Of a stretch of DNA of 64,000 nucleotides, positions 38,379 to 52,200 are shown one piece after another. How positions within the stretch are numbered: position 1 is the first letter of the stretch; every line of letters starts with the position of its first letter. This stretch comes from Auanema rhodensis. Its lineage: Eukaryota; Nematoda; Chromadorea; Rhabditida; Rhabditidae. Below the pieces are notes generated by a model that was not told where the DNA came from, did not search any database, and saw only the letters and a list, made by a program, of their open reading frames with translations. Location of the stretch: assembly GCA_964057225.1 (NCBI GenBank), contig OZ059897.1, positions 1,364,001 through 1,428,000 on the forward strand, given 5' to 3'. The position numbers were made by a program, and so were the translations under genes.

Positions 38379-40113
38379 TTTCGTTGAATAAAATTGTCCA
38401 TCGTCTTTGCCTTGAGAAAAGGAATCTAAGAACATCTAGTTTTTGTAAAATTATCTTGAAATTTTTCGGGAAAATTTTTGTCAAAATGTTTTTGGAAGCA
38501 ATGTTGAGTGTACATGGAAACTCAACATACACTAATGCATCATTTTTCAAACAATCATAAATAATTTTTGTATTGAGCGTTTCTCAATGTAGTATAGTGC
38601 ATTCGAAACGGATTTTTAAGCTGCGTCGATCTGTGTTATCAGATTTGCGCTAGCTTAAAAATGCACCGAGATATCAACTGATATAAGTTCACACTTATAT
38701 CCTCGATTTTCACCCTGAAGAATTAATTTTTTCGTTGAATAACATTGTCCATCGTCTTCGCCTTGAAACAAGAAATCTGAAAACATCTACTTTTCGTAAA
38801 ATTATCTTGAAATTTTTCAGGAAAATTTTTGTCAAAATGTTTTTGGAAGCAATGTTGAGTGTACATGGAAACTCAACTTACACTAATGCATCATTTTTTA
38901 AACAATCATAAATAATTTTTGTATTGAGCGTTTCTCAATGTTATATAGTGCATTCGATGCGGATTTTTAAGCTGCGTCGATCTGTGTTATCAGATTTGAG
39001 TTAGCTTAAAAATGCACCGAGATATCAACTGATATAAGTTCACACTTATATCCTCGATTTTCACCCTGAAGAATTAATTTTTTCGTTGAATAAAATTGTC
39101 CATCGTCTTTGCCTTGAGAAAAGGAATCTAAGAACATCTAGTTTTTGTAAAAATATCTTGAAATTTTTCGGGAAAATTTTTGTCAAAATGTTTTTGGAAG
39201 CAATGTTGAGTGTACATGGAAACTCAACATACACTAATGCATCATTATTCAAACAATCATAAATAATTGTTGTATTGAGCGTTTTTCAATGTAGTATAAT
39301 GCATTCGATGCGGATTTTTTAGCTGCGTCGATCTGTGTTATCAGATTTGAGTTAGCTTAAAAATGCACCGAGATATCAACTGATATAAGTTCACACTTAT
39401 ATCCTCGATTTTCACCCTGAAGAATTAATTTTTTCGTTGAAAAACATTGTCCATGGTCTTCGCCTTAAAAAAAGGAAATTAGAAACATTTACTTTCTGTA
39501 AAACTATCTTGAAATTTTTCGGGATAATTTTTGTCAAAATGTTTTTGGAAGCAATGTTGAGTGTACATGGAAACTCAACATACACTAATGCATCATTTTT
39601 CAAACAATCATAAATAATTTTTGTATTGAGCGTTTCTCAATGTTATATAGTGCATTCGATGCGGATTTTTAAGCTGCGTCGATCTGTGTTATTAGATTTG
39701 AGTTAGCTTAAAAATGCACCGAGATATCAACTGATATAAGTTCACACTTATATCCTCGATTTTCACCCTGAAGAATTAATTTTTTCGTTGAATAAAATTG
39801 TCCATCGTCTTCGCCTTGAGAAAAGGAATCTAAGAACATCTAGTTTTTGTAAAATTATCTTGAAATTTTTCGGGAAAATTTTTGTCAAAATGTTTTTGGA
39901 AGCAATGTTGAGTGTACATGGAAACTCAACATACACTAATGCATCATTTTTCAAACAATCATAAATAATTTTTGTATTGAGCGTTTTTCAATGTGGTATA
40001 GCGCATTCGGAACAAATGTTTAAGCTGCGTCGATCTGTGTTATCAGATTTGCGCTAGCTTAAAAATGCACCGAGATATCAATTGAAATAAGTTCACACTT
40101 ATATCCTCGATTT
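38359..40113 (-). repeat. First reverse monomers after the switch
   Basis: Five monomers: 38359 and 39061 share AATCTAAGAACATC and CCTTGAGAAAAGG; 39412 is the first of the type with CCATGGTCTTCGCC and GGGATAATTTT; 39763 is close to 38359. The copy at 38710 is the most changed, with GAAACAAGAAATCTG and CAACTTACACTAATG, and its recurrent frame is broken. Spacers alternate ATGTTATATAGTGC and GTAGTATA forms. Confidence 0.8.
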
Positions 40114-43100
40114 TCACCCTGAAGAATTAATTTTTTCGTTGAATAACATTGTCCATCGTCTTCGCCTTAAAAAAAAGAATCTAAAAACATCTACTTTTTG
40201 TAAAATTATCTTGAAATTTTTTGGGGAAATTTTTGTCAAAATGTTTTTGGAAGCAATGTTGAGTGTACATGGAAACTCAACATACACTAATGCATCATTT
40301 TTCAAACAATCATAAATAATTTTTGTATTGAGCGTTTCTCAATGTAGTATAGTGCATTCGAAACGGATTTTTAAGCTGCGTCGATCTGTGTTATCAGATT
40401 TGCGCTAGCTTAAAAATGCACCGAGATATCAACTGATATAAGTTCACACTTATATCCTCGATTTTCACCCTGAAGAATTAATTTTTTCGTTGAATAATAT
40501 TGTCCATCGTCTTTGCCTTGAAAAAAGGAATCTAAAAACTTCTACTCTTCGTTAAATTATCTTGAAATTTTTCGGGAAAATTTTTGTCAAAATGTTTTTG
40601 GAAGCAATGTTGAGTGTACATGGAAACTCAACATACACTAATGCATCATTTTTCAAACAATCATAAATAATTTTTGTATTGAGCGTTTCTCAATGTTATA
40701 TAGTGCATTCGATGCGGATTTTTAAGCTGCGTCGATCTGTGTTATTAGATTTGAGTTAGCTTAAAAATGCACCGAGATATCAACCGATATAAGTTCACAA
40801 TTATATCCTCGATTTTCACCCTGAAGAATTAATTTTTTCGTTGAATTAAATTGTCCATCGTCTTTGCCTTGAGAAAAGAAATCTAAGAACATCTAGTTTT
40901 TGTAAAATTATCTTGAAATTTTTCGGGAAAATTTTTGTCAAAATGTTTTTGGAAGCAATGTTGAGTGTACATGGAAACTCAACATACACTAATGCATCAT
41001 TTTTCAAACGATCATAAATAATTTTTGTATTGAGCGTTTTTCAATGTAGTATAATGCATTCGATGCGGATTTTTAAGCTGCGTCGATCTGTGTTATCAGA
41101 TTTGAGTTAGCTTAAAAATGCACCGAGATATCAACTGATATAAGTTCACACTTATATCCTCGATTTTCACCCTAAAGAATTAATTTTTTCGTTGAATAAA
41201 ATTGTCCATCGTCTTCGCCTTGAGAAAAGGAATCTAAGAACATCTAGTTTTTGTAAAATTATCTTGAAATTTTTCGGGAAAATTTTTGTCAAAATGTTTT
41301 TGGAAGCAATGTTGAGTGTACATGGAAACTCAACATACACTAATGCATCATTTTTCAAACAATCATAAATAATTTTTGTATTGAGCGTTTTTCAATGTGG
41401 TATAGTGCATTCGGAACAAATGTTTAAGCTGCGTCGATCTGTGTTATCAGATTTGCGCTAGCTTAAAAATGCACCGAGATATCAATTGAAATAAGTTCAC
41501 ACTTATATCCTCGATTTTCACCCTGAAGAATTAATTTTTTCGTTGAATAACATTGTCCATCGTTTTTGCCTCGAAAAAAGGAATCTAAAAACATCTACTT
41601 TTCGCTAAATTATCTTGAAATTTTTCGAAAAAATTTTTGTCAAAATGTTTTTGGAAGCAATTTTGAGTGTACATGGAAACTCAACATACACTAATGCATC
41701 ATTTTTCAAACAATCATAAATAATTTTTGTATTGAGCGTTTTTCAATGTGGTATAGTGCATTCGGAACAAATGTTTAAGCTGCGTCGATCTGTGTTATCA
41801 GATTTGCGCTAGCTTAAAAATGCACCGAGATATCAATTGAAATAAGTTCACACTTATATCCTCGATTTTCACCCTGAAGAATTAATTTTTTCGTTGAATA
41901 ACATTGTCCATCGTCTTCGCCTTAAAAAAAAGAATCTAAAAACATCTACTTTTTGTAAAATTATCTTGAAATTTTTTGGGGAAATTTTTGTCAAAATGTT
42001 TTTGGAAGCAATGTTGAGTGTACATGGAAACTCAACATACACTAATGCATCATTTTTCAAACAATCATAAATAATTTTTGTATTGAGCGTTTCTCAATGT
42101 AGTATAGTGCATTCGAAACGGATTTTTAAGCTGCGTCGATCTGTGTTATCAGATTTGCGCTAGCTTAAAAATGCACCGAGATATCAACTGATATAAGTTC
42201 ACACTTATATCCTCGATTTTCACCCTGAAGAATTAATTTTTTCGTTGAATAATATTGTCCATCGTCTTTGCCTTGAAAAAAGGAATCTAAAAACTTCTAC
42301 TCTTCGTTAAATTAATTTGAAATTTTTCGGGAAAATTTTTGTCAAAATGTTTTTGGAAGCAATGTTGAGTGTACATGGAAACTCAACATACACTAATGCA
42401 TCATTTTTCAAACAATCATAAATAATTTTTGTATTGAGCGTTTCTCAATGTTATATAGTGCATTCGATGCGGATTTTTAAGCTGCGTCGATCTGTGTTAT
42501 TAGATTTGAGTTAGCTTAAAAATGCACCGAGATATCAACCGATATAAGTTCACAATTATATCCTCGATTTTCACCCTGAAGAATTAATTTTTTCGTTGAA
42601 TTAAATTGTCCATCGTCTTTGCCTTGAGAAAAGAAATCTAAGAACATCTAGTTTTTGTAAAATTATCTTGAAATTTTTCGGGAAAATTTTTGTCAAAATG
42701 TTTTTGGAAGCAATGTTGAGTGTACATGGAAACTCAACATACACTAATGCATCATTTTTCAAACGATCATAAATAATTTTTGTATTGAGCGTTTTTCAAT
42801 GTAGTATAATGCATTCGATGCGGATTTTTAAGCTGCGTCGATCTGTGTTATCAGATTTGAGTTAGCTTAAAAATGCACCGAGATATCAACTGATATAAGT
42901 TCACACTTATATCCTCGATTTTCACCCTGAAGAATTAATTTTTTCGTTGAATAAAATTGTCCATCGTCTTCGCCTTGAGAAAAGGAATCTAAGAACATCT
43001 AGTTTTTGTAAAATTATCTTGAAATTTTTCGGGAAAATTTTTGTCAAAATGTTTTTGGAAGCAATGTTGAGTGTACATGGAAACTCAACATACACTAATG

Positions 43101-44325
43101 CATCATTTTTCAAACAATCATAAATAATTTTTGTATTGAGCGTTTTTCAATGTGGTATAGTGCATTCGGAACAAATGTTTAAGCTGCGTCGATCTGTGTT
43201 ATCAGATTTGCGCTAGCTTAAAAATGCACCGAGATATCAATTGAAATAAGTTCACACTTATATCCTCGATTTTCACCCTGAAGAATTAATTTTTTCGTTG
43301 AATAACATTGTCCATCGTCTTCGCCTTAAAAAAAAGAATCTAAAAACATCTACTTTTTGTAAAATTATCTTGAAATTTTTTGGGGAAATTTTTGTCAAAA
43401 TGTTTTTGGAAGCAATGTTGAGTGTACATGGAAACTCAACATACACTAATGCATCATTTTTCAAACAATCATAAATAATTTTTGTATTGAGCGTTTCTCA
43501 ATGTAGTATAGTGCATTCGAAACGGATTTTTAAGCTGCGTCGATCTGTGTTATCAGATTTGCGCTAGCTTAAAAATGCACCGAGATATCAACTGATATAA
43601 GTTCACACTTATATCCTCGATTTTCACCCTGAAGAATTAATTTTTTCGTTGAATAATATTGTCCATCGTCTTTGCCTTGAAAAAAGGAATCTAAAAACTT
43701 CTACTCTTCGTTAAATTATCTTGAAATTTTTCGGGAAAATTTTTGTCAAAATGTTTTTGGAAGCAATGTTGAGTGTACATGGAAACTCAACATACACTAA
43801 TGCATCATTTTTCAAACAATCATAAATAATTTTTGTATTGAGCGTTTCTTAATGTTATATAGTGCATTCGATGCGGATTTTTAAGCTGCGTCGATCTGTG
43901 TTATTAGATTTGAGTTAGCTTAAAAATGCACCGAGATATCAACCGATATAAGTTCACAATTATATCCTCGATTTTCACCCTGAAGAATTAATTTTTTCGT
44001 TGAATAAAATTGTCCATCGTCTTTGCCTTGAGAAAAGAAATCTAAGAACATCTAGTTTTTGTAAAATTATCTTGAAATTTTTCGGGAAAATTTTTGTCAA
44101 AATGTTTTTGGAAGCAATGTTGAGTGTACATGGAAACTCAACATACACTAATGCATCATTTTTCAAACAATCATAAATAATTTTTGTATTGAGCTTTTTT
44201 CAATGTAGTATAATGCATTCGATGCGGATTTTTAAGCTGCGTCGATCTGTGTTATCAGATTTGAGTTAGCTTAAAAATGCACCGAGATATCAACTGATAT
44301 ATGTTCACACTTATATCCTCGATTT
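40114..44325 (-). repeat. Reverse-domain higher-order repeat, three copies of 5, 4 and 3 monomers
   Basis: The order starting at 40114 (TTTTTTGGGGAAATT type), 40465 (AATAATATTG and ACTTCTACTCTTCG) and 40816 (TTCACAATTATATCC) recurs at 41869, 42220, 42571 and at 43273, 43624, 43975. Offsets are 1755 and 1404 bp. The monomer 41167 recurs as 42922. The monomer at 41518 occurs only in the first copy. The recurrent frame is broken by stops in 40465, 42220 and 43624 alike (AATTTAACG on the - strand), showing that copies with lesions are amplified. Confidence 0.86.
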
Positions 44326-46431
44326 TCACCCTGAAGAATTAATTTTTTCGTTGAAAAACATTGTCCATGGTCTTCGCCTTAAAAAAAGGAAATTAGAAAC
44401 ATTTACTTTCTGTAAAATTATCTTGAAATTTTTCGGGATAATTTTTGTCAAAATGTTTTTGGAAGCAATGTTGAGTGTACATGGAAACTCAACATACACT
44501 AATGCATCATTTTTCAAACAATCATAAATAATTTTTGTATTGAGCGTTTCTCAATGTTATATAGTGCATTCGATGCGGATTTCTAAGCTGCGTCGATCTG
44601 TGTTATTAGATTTGCGCTAGCTTAAAAATGCACCGAGATATCAACTGATATAAGTTCACACTTATATCCTCGATTTTCACCCTGAAGAATTAATTTTTTC
44701 GTTGAATAAAATTGTCCATCGTCTTCGCCTTAAGAAAAGGAATCTAAGAACATCTAGTTTTTGTAAAATTATCTTGAAATTTTTCGGGAAAATTTTTGTC
44801 AAAATGTTTTTGGAAGCAATGTTGAGTGTACATGGAAACTCAACATACACTAATGCATCATTTTTCAAACAATCATAATTAATTTTTGTATTGAGCGTTT
44901 CTCAATGTAGTATAGTGCGTTCGATGCGGATTTTTAAGCTGCGTCGATCTGTGTTATCAGATTTGAGTTAGCTTAAAAATGCACCGAGATATCAACTGAT
45001 ATATGTTCACACTTATATCCTCGATTTTCACCCTGAAGAATTAATTTTTTCGTTGAAAAACATTGTCCATGGTCTTCGCCTTAAAAAAAGGAAATTAGAA
45101 ACATTTACTTTCTGTAAAATTATCTTGAAATTTTTCGGGATAATTTTTGTCAAAATGTTTTTGGAAGCAATGTTGAGTGTACATGGAAACTCAACATACA
45201 CTAATGCATCATTTTTCAAACAATCATAAATAATTTTTGTATTGAGCGTTTCTCAATGTTATATAGTGCATTCGATGCGGATTTCTAAGCTGCGTCGATC
45301 TGTGTTATCAGATTTGAGTTAGCTTAAAAATGCACCGAGATATCAACTGATATAAGTTCACACTTATATCCTCGATTTTCACCCTGAAGAATTAATTTTT
45401 TCGTTGAATAACATTGTCCATCGTCTTCGCCTTGAAAAAAAGAATCTAAAAACATCTAGTTTTTGTAAAATTATCTTGAAATTTTTCGGGAAAATTGTTG
45501 TCAAAATGTTTTTGGAAGCAATGTTGAGTGTACATGGAAACTCAACATACACTAATGCATCATTTTTCAAACAATCATAAATAATTTTTGTATTGAGCGT
45601 TTTTCAATGTAGTATAATGCATTCGATGCGGATTTTTAAGCTGCGTCGATCTGTGTTATCAGATTTGAGTTAGCTTAAAAATGCACCGAGATATCAACTG
45701 ATATATGTTCACACTTATATCCTCGATTTTCACCCTGAAGAATTAATTTTTTCGTTGAAAAACATTGTCCATCGTCTTCGCCTTAAGAAAAGGAAATTAG
45801 AAACATTTACTTTCTGTAAAATTATCTTGAAATTTTTCGGGATAATTTTTGTCAAAATGTTTTTGGAAGCAATGTTAAGTGTACATGGAAACTCAACATA
45901 CACTAATGCATCATTTTTCAAACAATCATAAATAATTTTTGTATTGAGCGTTTCTCAATGTTATATAGTGCATTCGATGCGGATTTCTAAGCTGCGTCGA
46001 TCTGTGTTATTAGATTTGCGCTAGCTTAAAAATGCACCGAGATATCAACTGATATAAGTTCACACTTATATCCTCGATTTTCACCCTGAAGAATTAATTT
46101 TTTCGTTGAATAAAATTGTCCATCGTCTTCGCCTTAAGAAAAGGAATCTAAGAACATCTAGTTTTTGTAAAATTATCTTGAAATTTTTCGGGAAAATTTT
46201 TGTCAAACTGTTTTTGGAAGCAATGTTGAGTGTACATGGAAACTCAACATACACTAATGCATCATTTTTCAAACAATCATAATTAATTTTTGTATTGAGC
46301 GTTTCTCAATGTAGTATAGTGCATTCGATGCGGATTTTTAAGCTGCGTCGATCTGTGTTATCAGATTTGAGTTAGCTTAAAAATGCACCGAGATATCAAC
46401 TGATATAAGTTCACACTTATATCCTCGATTT
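44326..46431 (-). repeat. Dimer higher-order repeat (three units of 702 bp)
   Basis: Monomers with GGGATAATTTT at 44326, 45028 and 45730 alternate with GAAAATTTTTG-type monomers at 44677, 45379 and 46081. Linked spacer variants GATATATGTTCAC (44297, 44999, 45701) and GGATTTCTAAGC (44577, 45279, 45981) recur every 702 bp. CATAATTAATTTTT marks 44874 and 46280. Confidence 0.85.
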
Positions 46432-49238
46432 TCACCCTGAAGAATTAATTTTTTCGTTGAATAAAATTGTCCATCGTCTTCGCCTTAAGAAAAGGAATCT
46501 AAGAACATCTAGTTTTTGTAAAATTATCTTGAAATTTTTCGGGAAAATTTTTGTCAAAATGTTTTTGGAAGCAATGTTGAGTGTACATGGAAACTCAACA
46601 TACACTAATGCATCATTTTTCAAACAATCATAAATAATTCTTGTATTGAGCGTTTCTCAATGTAGTATAGTGCATTCGATGCGGATTTTTAAGCTGCGTC
46701 GATCTGTGTTATCAGATTTGAGTTAGCTTAAAAATGCACCGAGATATCAACTGATATAAGTTCACACTTATATCCTCGATTTTCACCCTGAAGAATTAAT
46801 TTTTTCGTTGAAAAACATTGTCCATGGTCTTCGCCTTAAAAAAAGGAAATTAGAAACATTTACTTTCTGTAAAATTATCTTGAAATTTTTCGGGATAATT
46901 TTTGTCAAAATGTTTTTGGAAGCAATGTTGAGTGTACATCGAAACTCAACATACACTAATGCATCATTTTTCAAACAATCATAAATAATTTTTGTATTGA
47001 GCGTTTCTCAATGTTATATAGTGCATTCGATGCGGATTTCTAAGCTGCGTCGATCTGTGTTATTAGATTTGCGCTAGCTTAAAAATGCACCGAGATATCA
47101 ACTGATATAAATTCACACTTATATCCTCGATTTTCACCCTGAAGAATTAATTTTTTCGTTGAATAACATTGTCCATCGTCTTCGCCTTAAGAAAAGGAAT
47201 CTAAAAACATATACTTTTCGTGAAATTATCTTGAAATTTTTCGGGAAAATTTTTGTCAAAATGTTTTTGGAAGCAATGTTGAGTGTACATGGAAACTCAA
47301 CATACACTAATGCATCATTTTTCAAACAATCATAAATAATTCTTGTATTGAGCGTTTCTCAATGTGGTATAGTGCATTCGAAACAAATGTTTAAGCTGCG
47401 TCGATCTGTGTTATCAGATTTGCGCTAGCTTAAAAATGCACCGAGATATCAATTGAAATAAGTTCACACTTATATCCTCGATTTTCACCCTGAAGAATTA
47501 ATTTTTTCGTTGAATAACATTGTCCATCGTCTTCGCCTTAAGAAAAGAAATCTAAAAACATCTACTTTTCGCAAAATTATCTTGAAATTTTTCGGGAAAC
47601 TTTTGTCAAAATGTTTTTGGAAGCAATGTTGAGTGTACATGGAAACTCAACATACACGAATGCATCATTTTTCGAACAATCATAAATAATTTTTGTATTG
47701 AGCGTTATTCAATGTAGTATAGTGCATTCGATGCGGATTTTTAAGCTGCGTCGATCTGTGTTATCAGATTTGCGCTAGCTTGAAAATGCACCGAGATATC
47801 AACTGATATAAGTTCACACTTATATCCTCGATTTTCACCCTGAAGAATTAATTTTTTCGTTGAATAACATTGTCCATCGTTTTCGCCTTGAAAAAAGGAA
47901 TTTAAAAACATCTACTCTTCGTTAAATTATCTTGAAATTTTTCGGGAAAATTTTTGTCAAAATGTTTTTGGAAGCAATGTTGAGTGTACATGGAAACTCA
48001 ACACACACTAATGCATCTTTTTTCAAACAATCATAAATAATTTTTGTATTGAGCGTTTATCAGTGTAGTATAGTGCATTCGATGCGGATTTTTAAGCTGC
48101 GTCGATCTGTGTTATCAGATTTGCGCTAGCTTAAAAATGCACCGAGATATCAACTGATATAAGTTCACACTTATATCCTCGATTTTCACCCTGAAGAATT
48201 AATTTTTTCGTTGAATAACATTGTCCATCGTCTTCGCCTTGAAAAAAGGAATTTAAAAACATCTACTTTTCGTGAAATTATTTTGAAATTTTTCGGGAAA
48301 ATTTTTGTCAAAATGTTTTTGGAAGCAATGTTGAGTGTACATGGAAACTCAACATACACTAATGCATCATTTTTCAAACGATCATAACTAATTTTTGTAT
48401 TGAGCGTTTCTTAAAGTATTATAGTGCATTCGATGCGGATTTTTAAGCTGCGTCGATCTGTGTTTTCAGATTTGCACTAGCTTAAAAATGCACCGAGATA
48501 TCAACTGATATAAGTTCACACTTATATCCTCGATTTTCACCCTGAAGAATTAATTTTTTCGTTGAATAACATTGTCCATCGTCTTTGCCTTGAAAAAAGG
48601 AATCCAAACACATCTACTTTTCGTGAAATTATTCTGAAATTTTTCGGGAAAATTTTTGTCAAAATGTTTTTGGAAGCAATGTTGAGTGTACATGGAAACT
48701 CAACATACACTAATGCATCATTTTTCAAACGATCATAACTAATTTTTGTATTGAGCGTTTCTTAAAGTATTATAGTGCATTCGATGCGGATTTTTAAGCT
48801 GCGTCGATCTGTCTTATCAGATTTGAGTTAGCTTAAAAATGCACCGAGATATCAACTGATATAAGTTCACACTTATATCCTCGTTTTTCACCCTGAAGAA
48901 TTAATTTTTTCGTTGAATAACATTGTCCATCGTCTTCGCCTTAAAAAAAAGAATCTAAAAACATCTACTTTTTGTAAAATTATCTTGAAATTTTTTGGGG
49001 AAATTTTTGTCAAAATGTTTTTGGAAGCAATGTTGAGTGTACATGGAAACTCAACATACACTAATGCATCATTTTTCAAACAATCATAAATAATTTTTGT
49101 ATTGAGCGTTTTTCAATGTAGTATAATGCATTCGATGCGGATTTTTAAGCTGCGTCGATCTGTGTTATCAGATTTGAGTTAGCTTAAAAATGCACCGAGA
49201 TATCAACTGATATAAGTTCACACTTATATCCTCGATTT
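46432..49238 (-). repeat. Divergent reverse monomers, including a 350-bp copy
   Basis: Eight monomers with no clear higher-order order. The copy at 47485 reads GGGAAACTTTTGTC for GGGAAAATTTTTGTC and is 350 bp, the only length change in the reverse domain. The copies at 48186 and 48537 share CGTGAAATTATT and a CTTAAAGTATTATAG spacer, so they look like a tandem monomer pair. GCACATCTAC-type private changes (48608) and CAACACACACTAATG (48000) are unique. Confidence 0.72.
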
Positions 49239-52200
49239 TCACCCTGAAGAATTAATTTTTTCGTTGAATAAAATTGTCCATCGTCTTCGCCTTGAGAAAA
49301 GGAATCTAAGAACATCTAGTTTTTGTAAAATTATCTTGAAAGTTTCCGGGAAAATTTTTGTCAAAATGTTTTTGGAAGCAATGTTGAGTGTACATGGAAA
49401 CTCAACATACACTAATGCATCATTTTTCAAACAATCATAAATAATTTTTGTATTGAGCGTTTCTCAATGTGGTATAGTGCATTCGGAACAAATGTTTAAG
49501 CTGCGTCGATCTGTGTTATCAGATTTGCGCTAGCTTAAAAATGCACCGAGATATCAACTGATATAAGTTCACACTTATATCCTCGATTTTCACCCTGAAG
49601 AATTAATTTTTTCGTTGAATAAAATTGTCCATCGTCTTCGCCTTGAGAAAAGGAATCTAAGAACATCTAGTTTTTGTAAAATTATCTTGAAATTTTTCAG
49701 GAAAATTTTTGTCAAAATGTTTTTGGAAGCAATGTTGAGTGTACATGGAAACTCAACATACACTAATGCATCATTTTCCAAACGATCATAACTAATTTTT
49801 GTATTGAGCGTTTCTTAATGTTGTATAGTGCATTCGATGCGGATTTTTAAGCTGCGTCGATCTGTCTTATCCGATTTGCGCTTGCTTAAAAATGCACCGA
49901 GATATCAACTGATATAAGTTCACACTTATATCCTCGATTTTCACTCTGAAGAATTAATTTTTTCGTTGAATAACATTGTCCATCGTCTTCGCCTTAAAAA
50001 AAAGAATCTAAAAACATCTACTTTTTGTAAAATTATCTTGAAATTTTTTGGGGAAATTTTTGTCAAAATGTTTTTGGAAGCAATGTTGAGTGTACATGGA
50101 AACTCAACATACACTAATGCATCATTTTTCAAACAATCATAAATAATTTTTGTATTGAGCGTTTTTCAATGTAGTATAATGCATTCGATGCGGATTTTTA
50201 AGCTGCGTCGATCTGTGTTATCAGATTTGAGTTAGCTTAAAAATGCACCGAGATATCAACTGATATAAGTTCACACTTATATCCTCGATTTTCACCCTGA
50301 AGAATTAATTTTTTCGTTGAAAAACATTGTCCATGGTCTTCGCCTTAAAAAAAGGAAATTAGAAACATTTACTTTCTGTAAAATTATCTTGAAATTTTTC
50401 GGGATAATTTTTGTCAAAATGTTTTTGGAAGCAATGTTGAGGGTACATGGAAACTCAACATACACTAATGCATCATTTTTCAAACAATCATAAATAATTT
50501 TTGTATTGAGCGTTTCTCAATGTTATATAGTGCATTCGATGCGGATTTTTAAGCTGCGTCGATCTGTGTTATCAGATTTGAGTTAGCTTAAAAATGCACC
50601 GAGATATCAACTGATATAAGTTCACACTTATATCCTCGATTTTCACCCTGAAGAATTAATTTTTTCGTTGAATAAAATTGTCCATCGTCTTCGCCTTGAG
50701 AAAAGGAATCTAAGAACATCTAGTTTTTGTGAAATTATCTTGAAATTTTTCGGGAAAATTTTTGTCAAAATGTTTTTGGAAGCAATGTTGAGTGTACATG
50801 GAAACTCAACATACACTAATGCATCATTTTTCAAACAATCATAAATAATTTTTGTATTGAGCGTTTCTCAATGTGGTATAGTGCATTCGGAACAAATGTT
50901 TAAGCTGCGTCGATCTGTGTTATCAGATTTGCGCTAGCTTAAAAATGCACCGAGATATCAATTGAAATAAGTTCACACTTATATCCTCGATTTTCACCCT
51001 GAAGAATTAATTTTTTCGTTGAATAACATGGTCCATCGTCTTCGCCTTAAAAAAAAGAATCTAAAAACATCTAGTTTTTGTAAAATTATCTTGAAATTTT
51101 TCGGGAAAATTGTTGTCAAAATGTTTTTGGAAGCAATGTTGAGTGTACATGGAAACTCAACATACACTAATGCATCATTTTTCAAACAATCATAAATAAT
51201 TTTTGTATTGAGCGTTTTTCAATGTAGTATAATGCATTCGATGCGGATTTTTAAGCTGCGTCGATCTGTGTTATCAGATTTGAGTTAGCTTAAAAATGCA
51301 CCGAGATATCAACTGATATAAGTTCACACTTATATCCTCGATTTTCACCCTGAAGAATTAATTTTTTCGTTGAAAAACATTGTCCATGGTCTTCGCCTTA
51401 AAAAAAGGAAATTAGAAACATTTACTTTCTGTAAAATTATCTTGAAATTTTTCGGGATAATTTTTGTCAAAATGTTTTTGGAAGCAATGTTGAGGGTACA
51501 TGGAAACTCAACATACACTAATGCATCATTTTTCAAACAATCATAAATAATTTTTGTATTGAGCGTTTCTCAATGTTATATAGTGCATTCGATGCGGATT
51601 TTTAAGCTGCGTCGATCTGTGTTATCAGATTTGAGTTAGCTTAAAAATGCACCGAGATATCAACTGATATAAGTTCACACTTATATCCTCGATTTTCACC
51701 CTGAAGAATTAATTTTTTCGTTGAATAAAATTGTCCATCGTCTTCGCCTTGAGAAAAGGAATCTAAGAACATCTAGTTTTTGTGAAATTATCTTGAAATT
51801 TTTCGGGAAAATTTTTGTCAAAATGTTTTTGGAAGCAATGTTGAGTGTACATGGAAACTCAACATACACTAATGCATCATTTTTCAAACAATCATAAATA
51901 ATTTTTGTATTGAGCGTTTCTCAATGTGGTATAGTGCATTCGGAACAAATGTTTAAGCTGCGTCGATCTGTGTTATCAGATTTGCGCTAGCTTAAAAATG
52001 CACCGAGATATCAATTGAAATAAGTTCACACTTATATCCTCGATTTTCACCCTGAAGAATTAATTTTTTCGTTGAATAACATGGTCCATCGTCTTCGCCT
52101 TAAAAAAAAGAATCTAAAAACATCTAGTTTTTGTGAAATTATCTTGAAATTTTTCGGGAAAATTGTTGTCAAAATGTTTTTGGAAGCAATGTTGAGTGTA

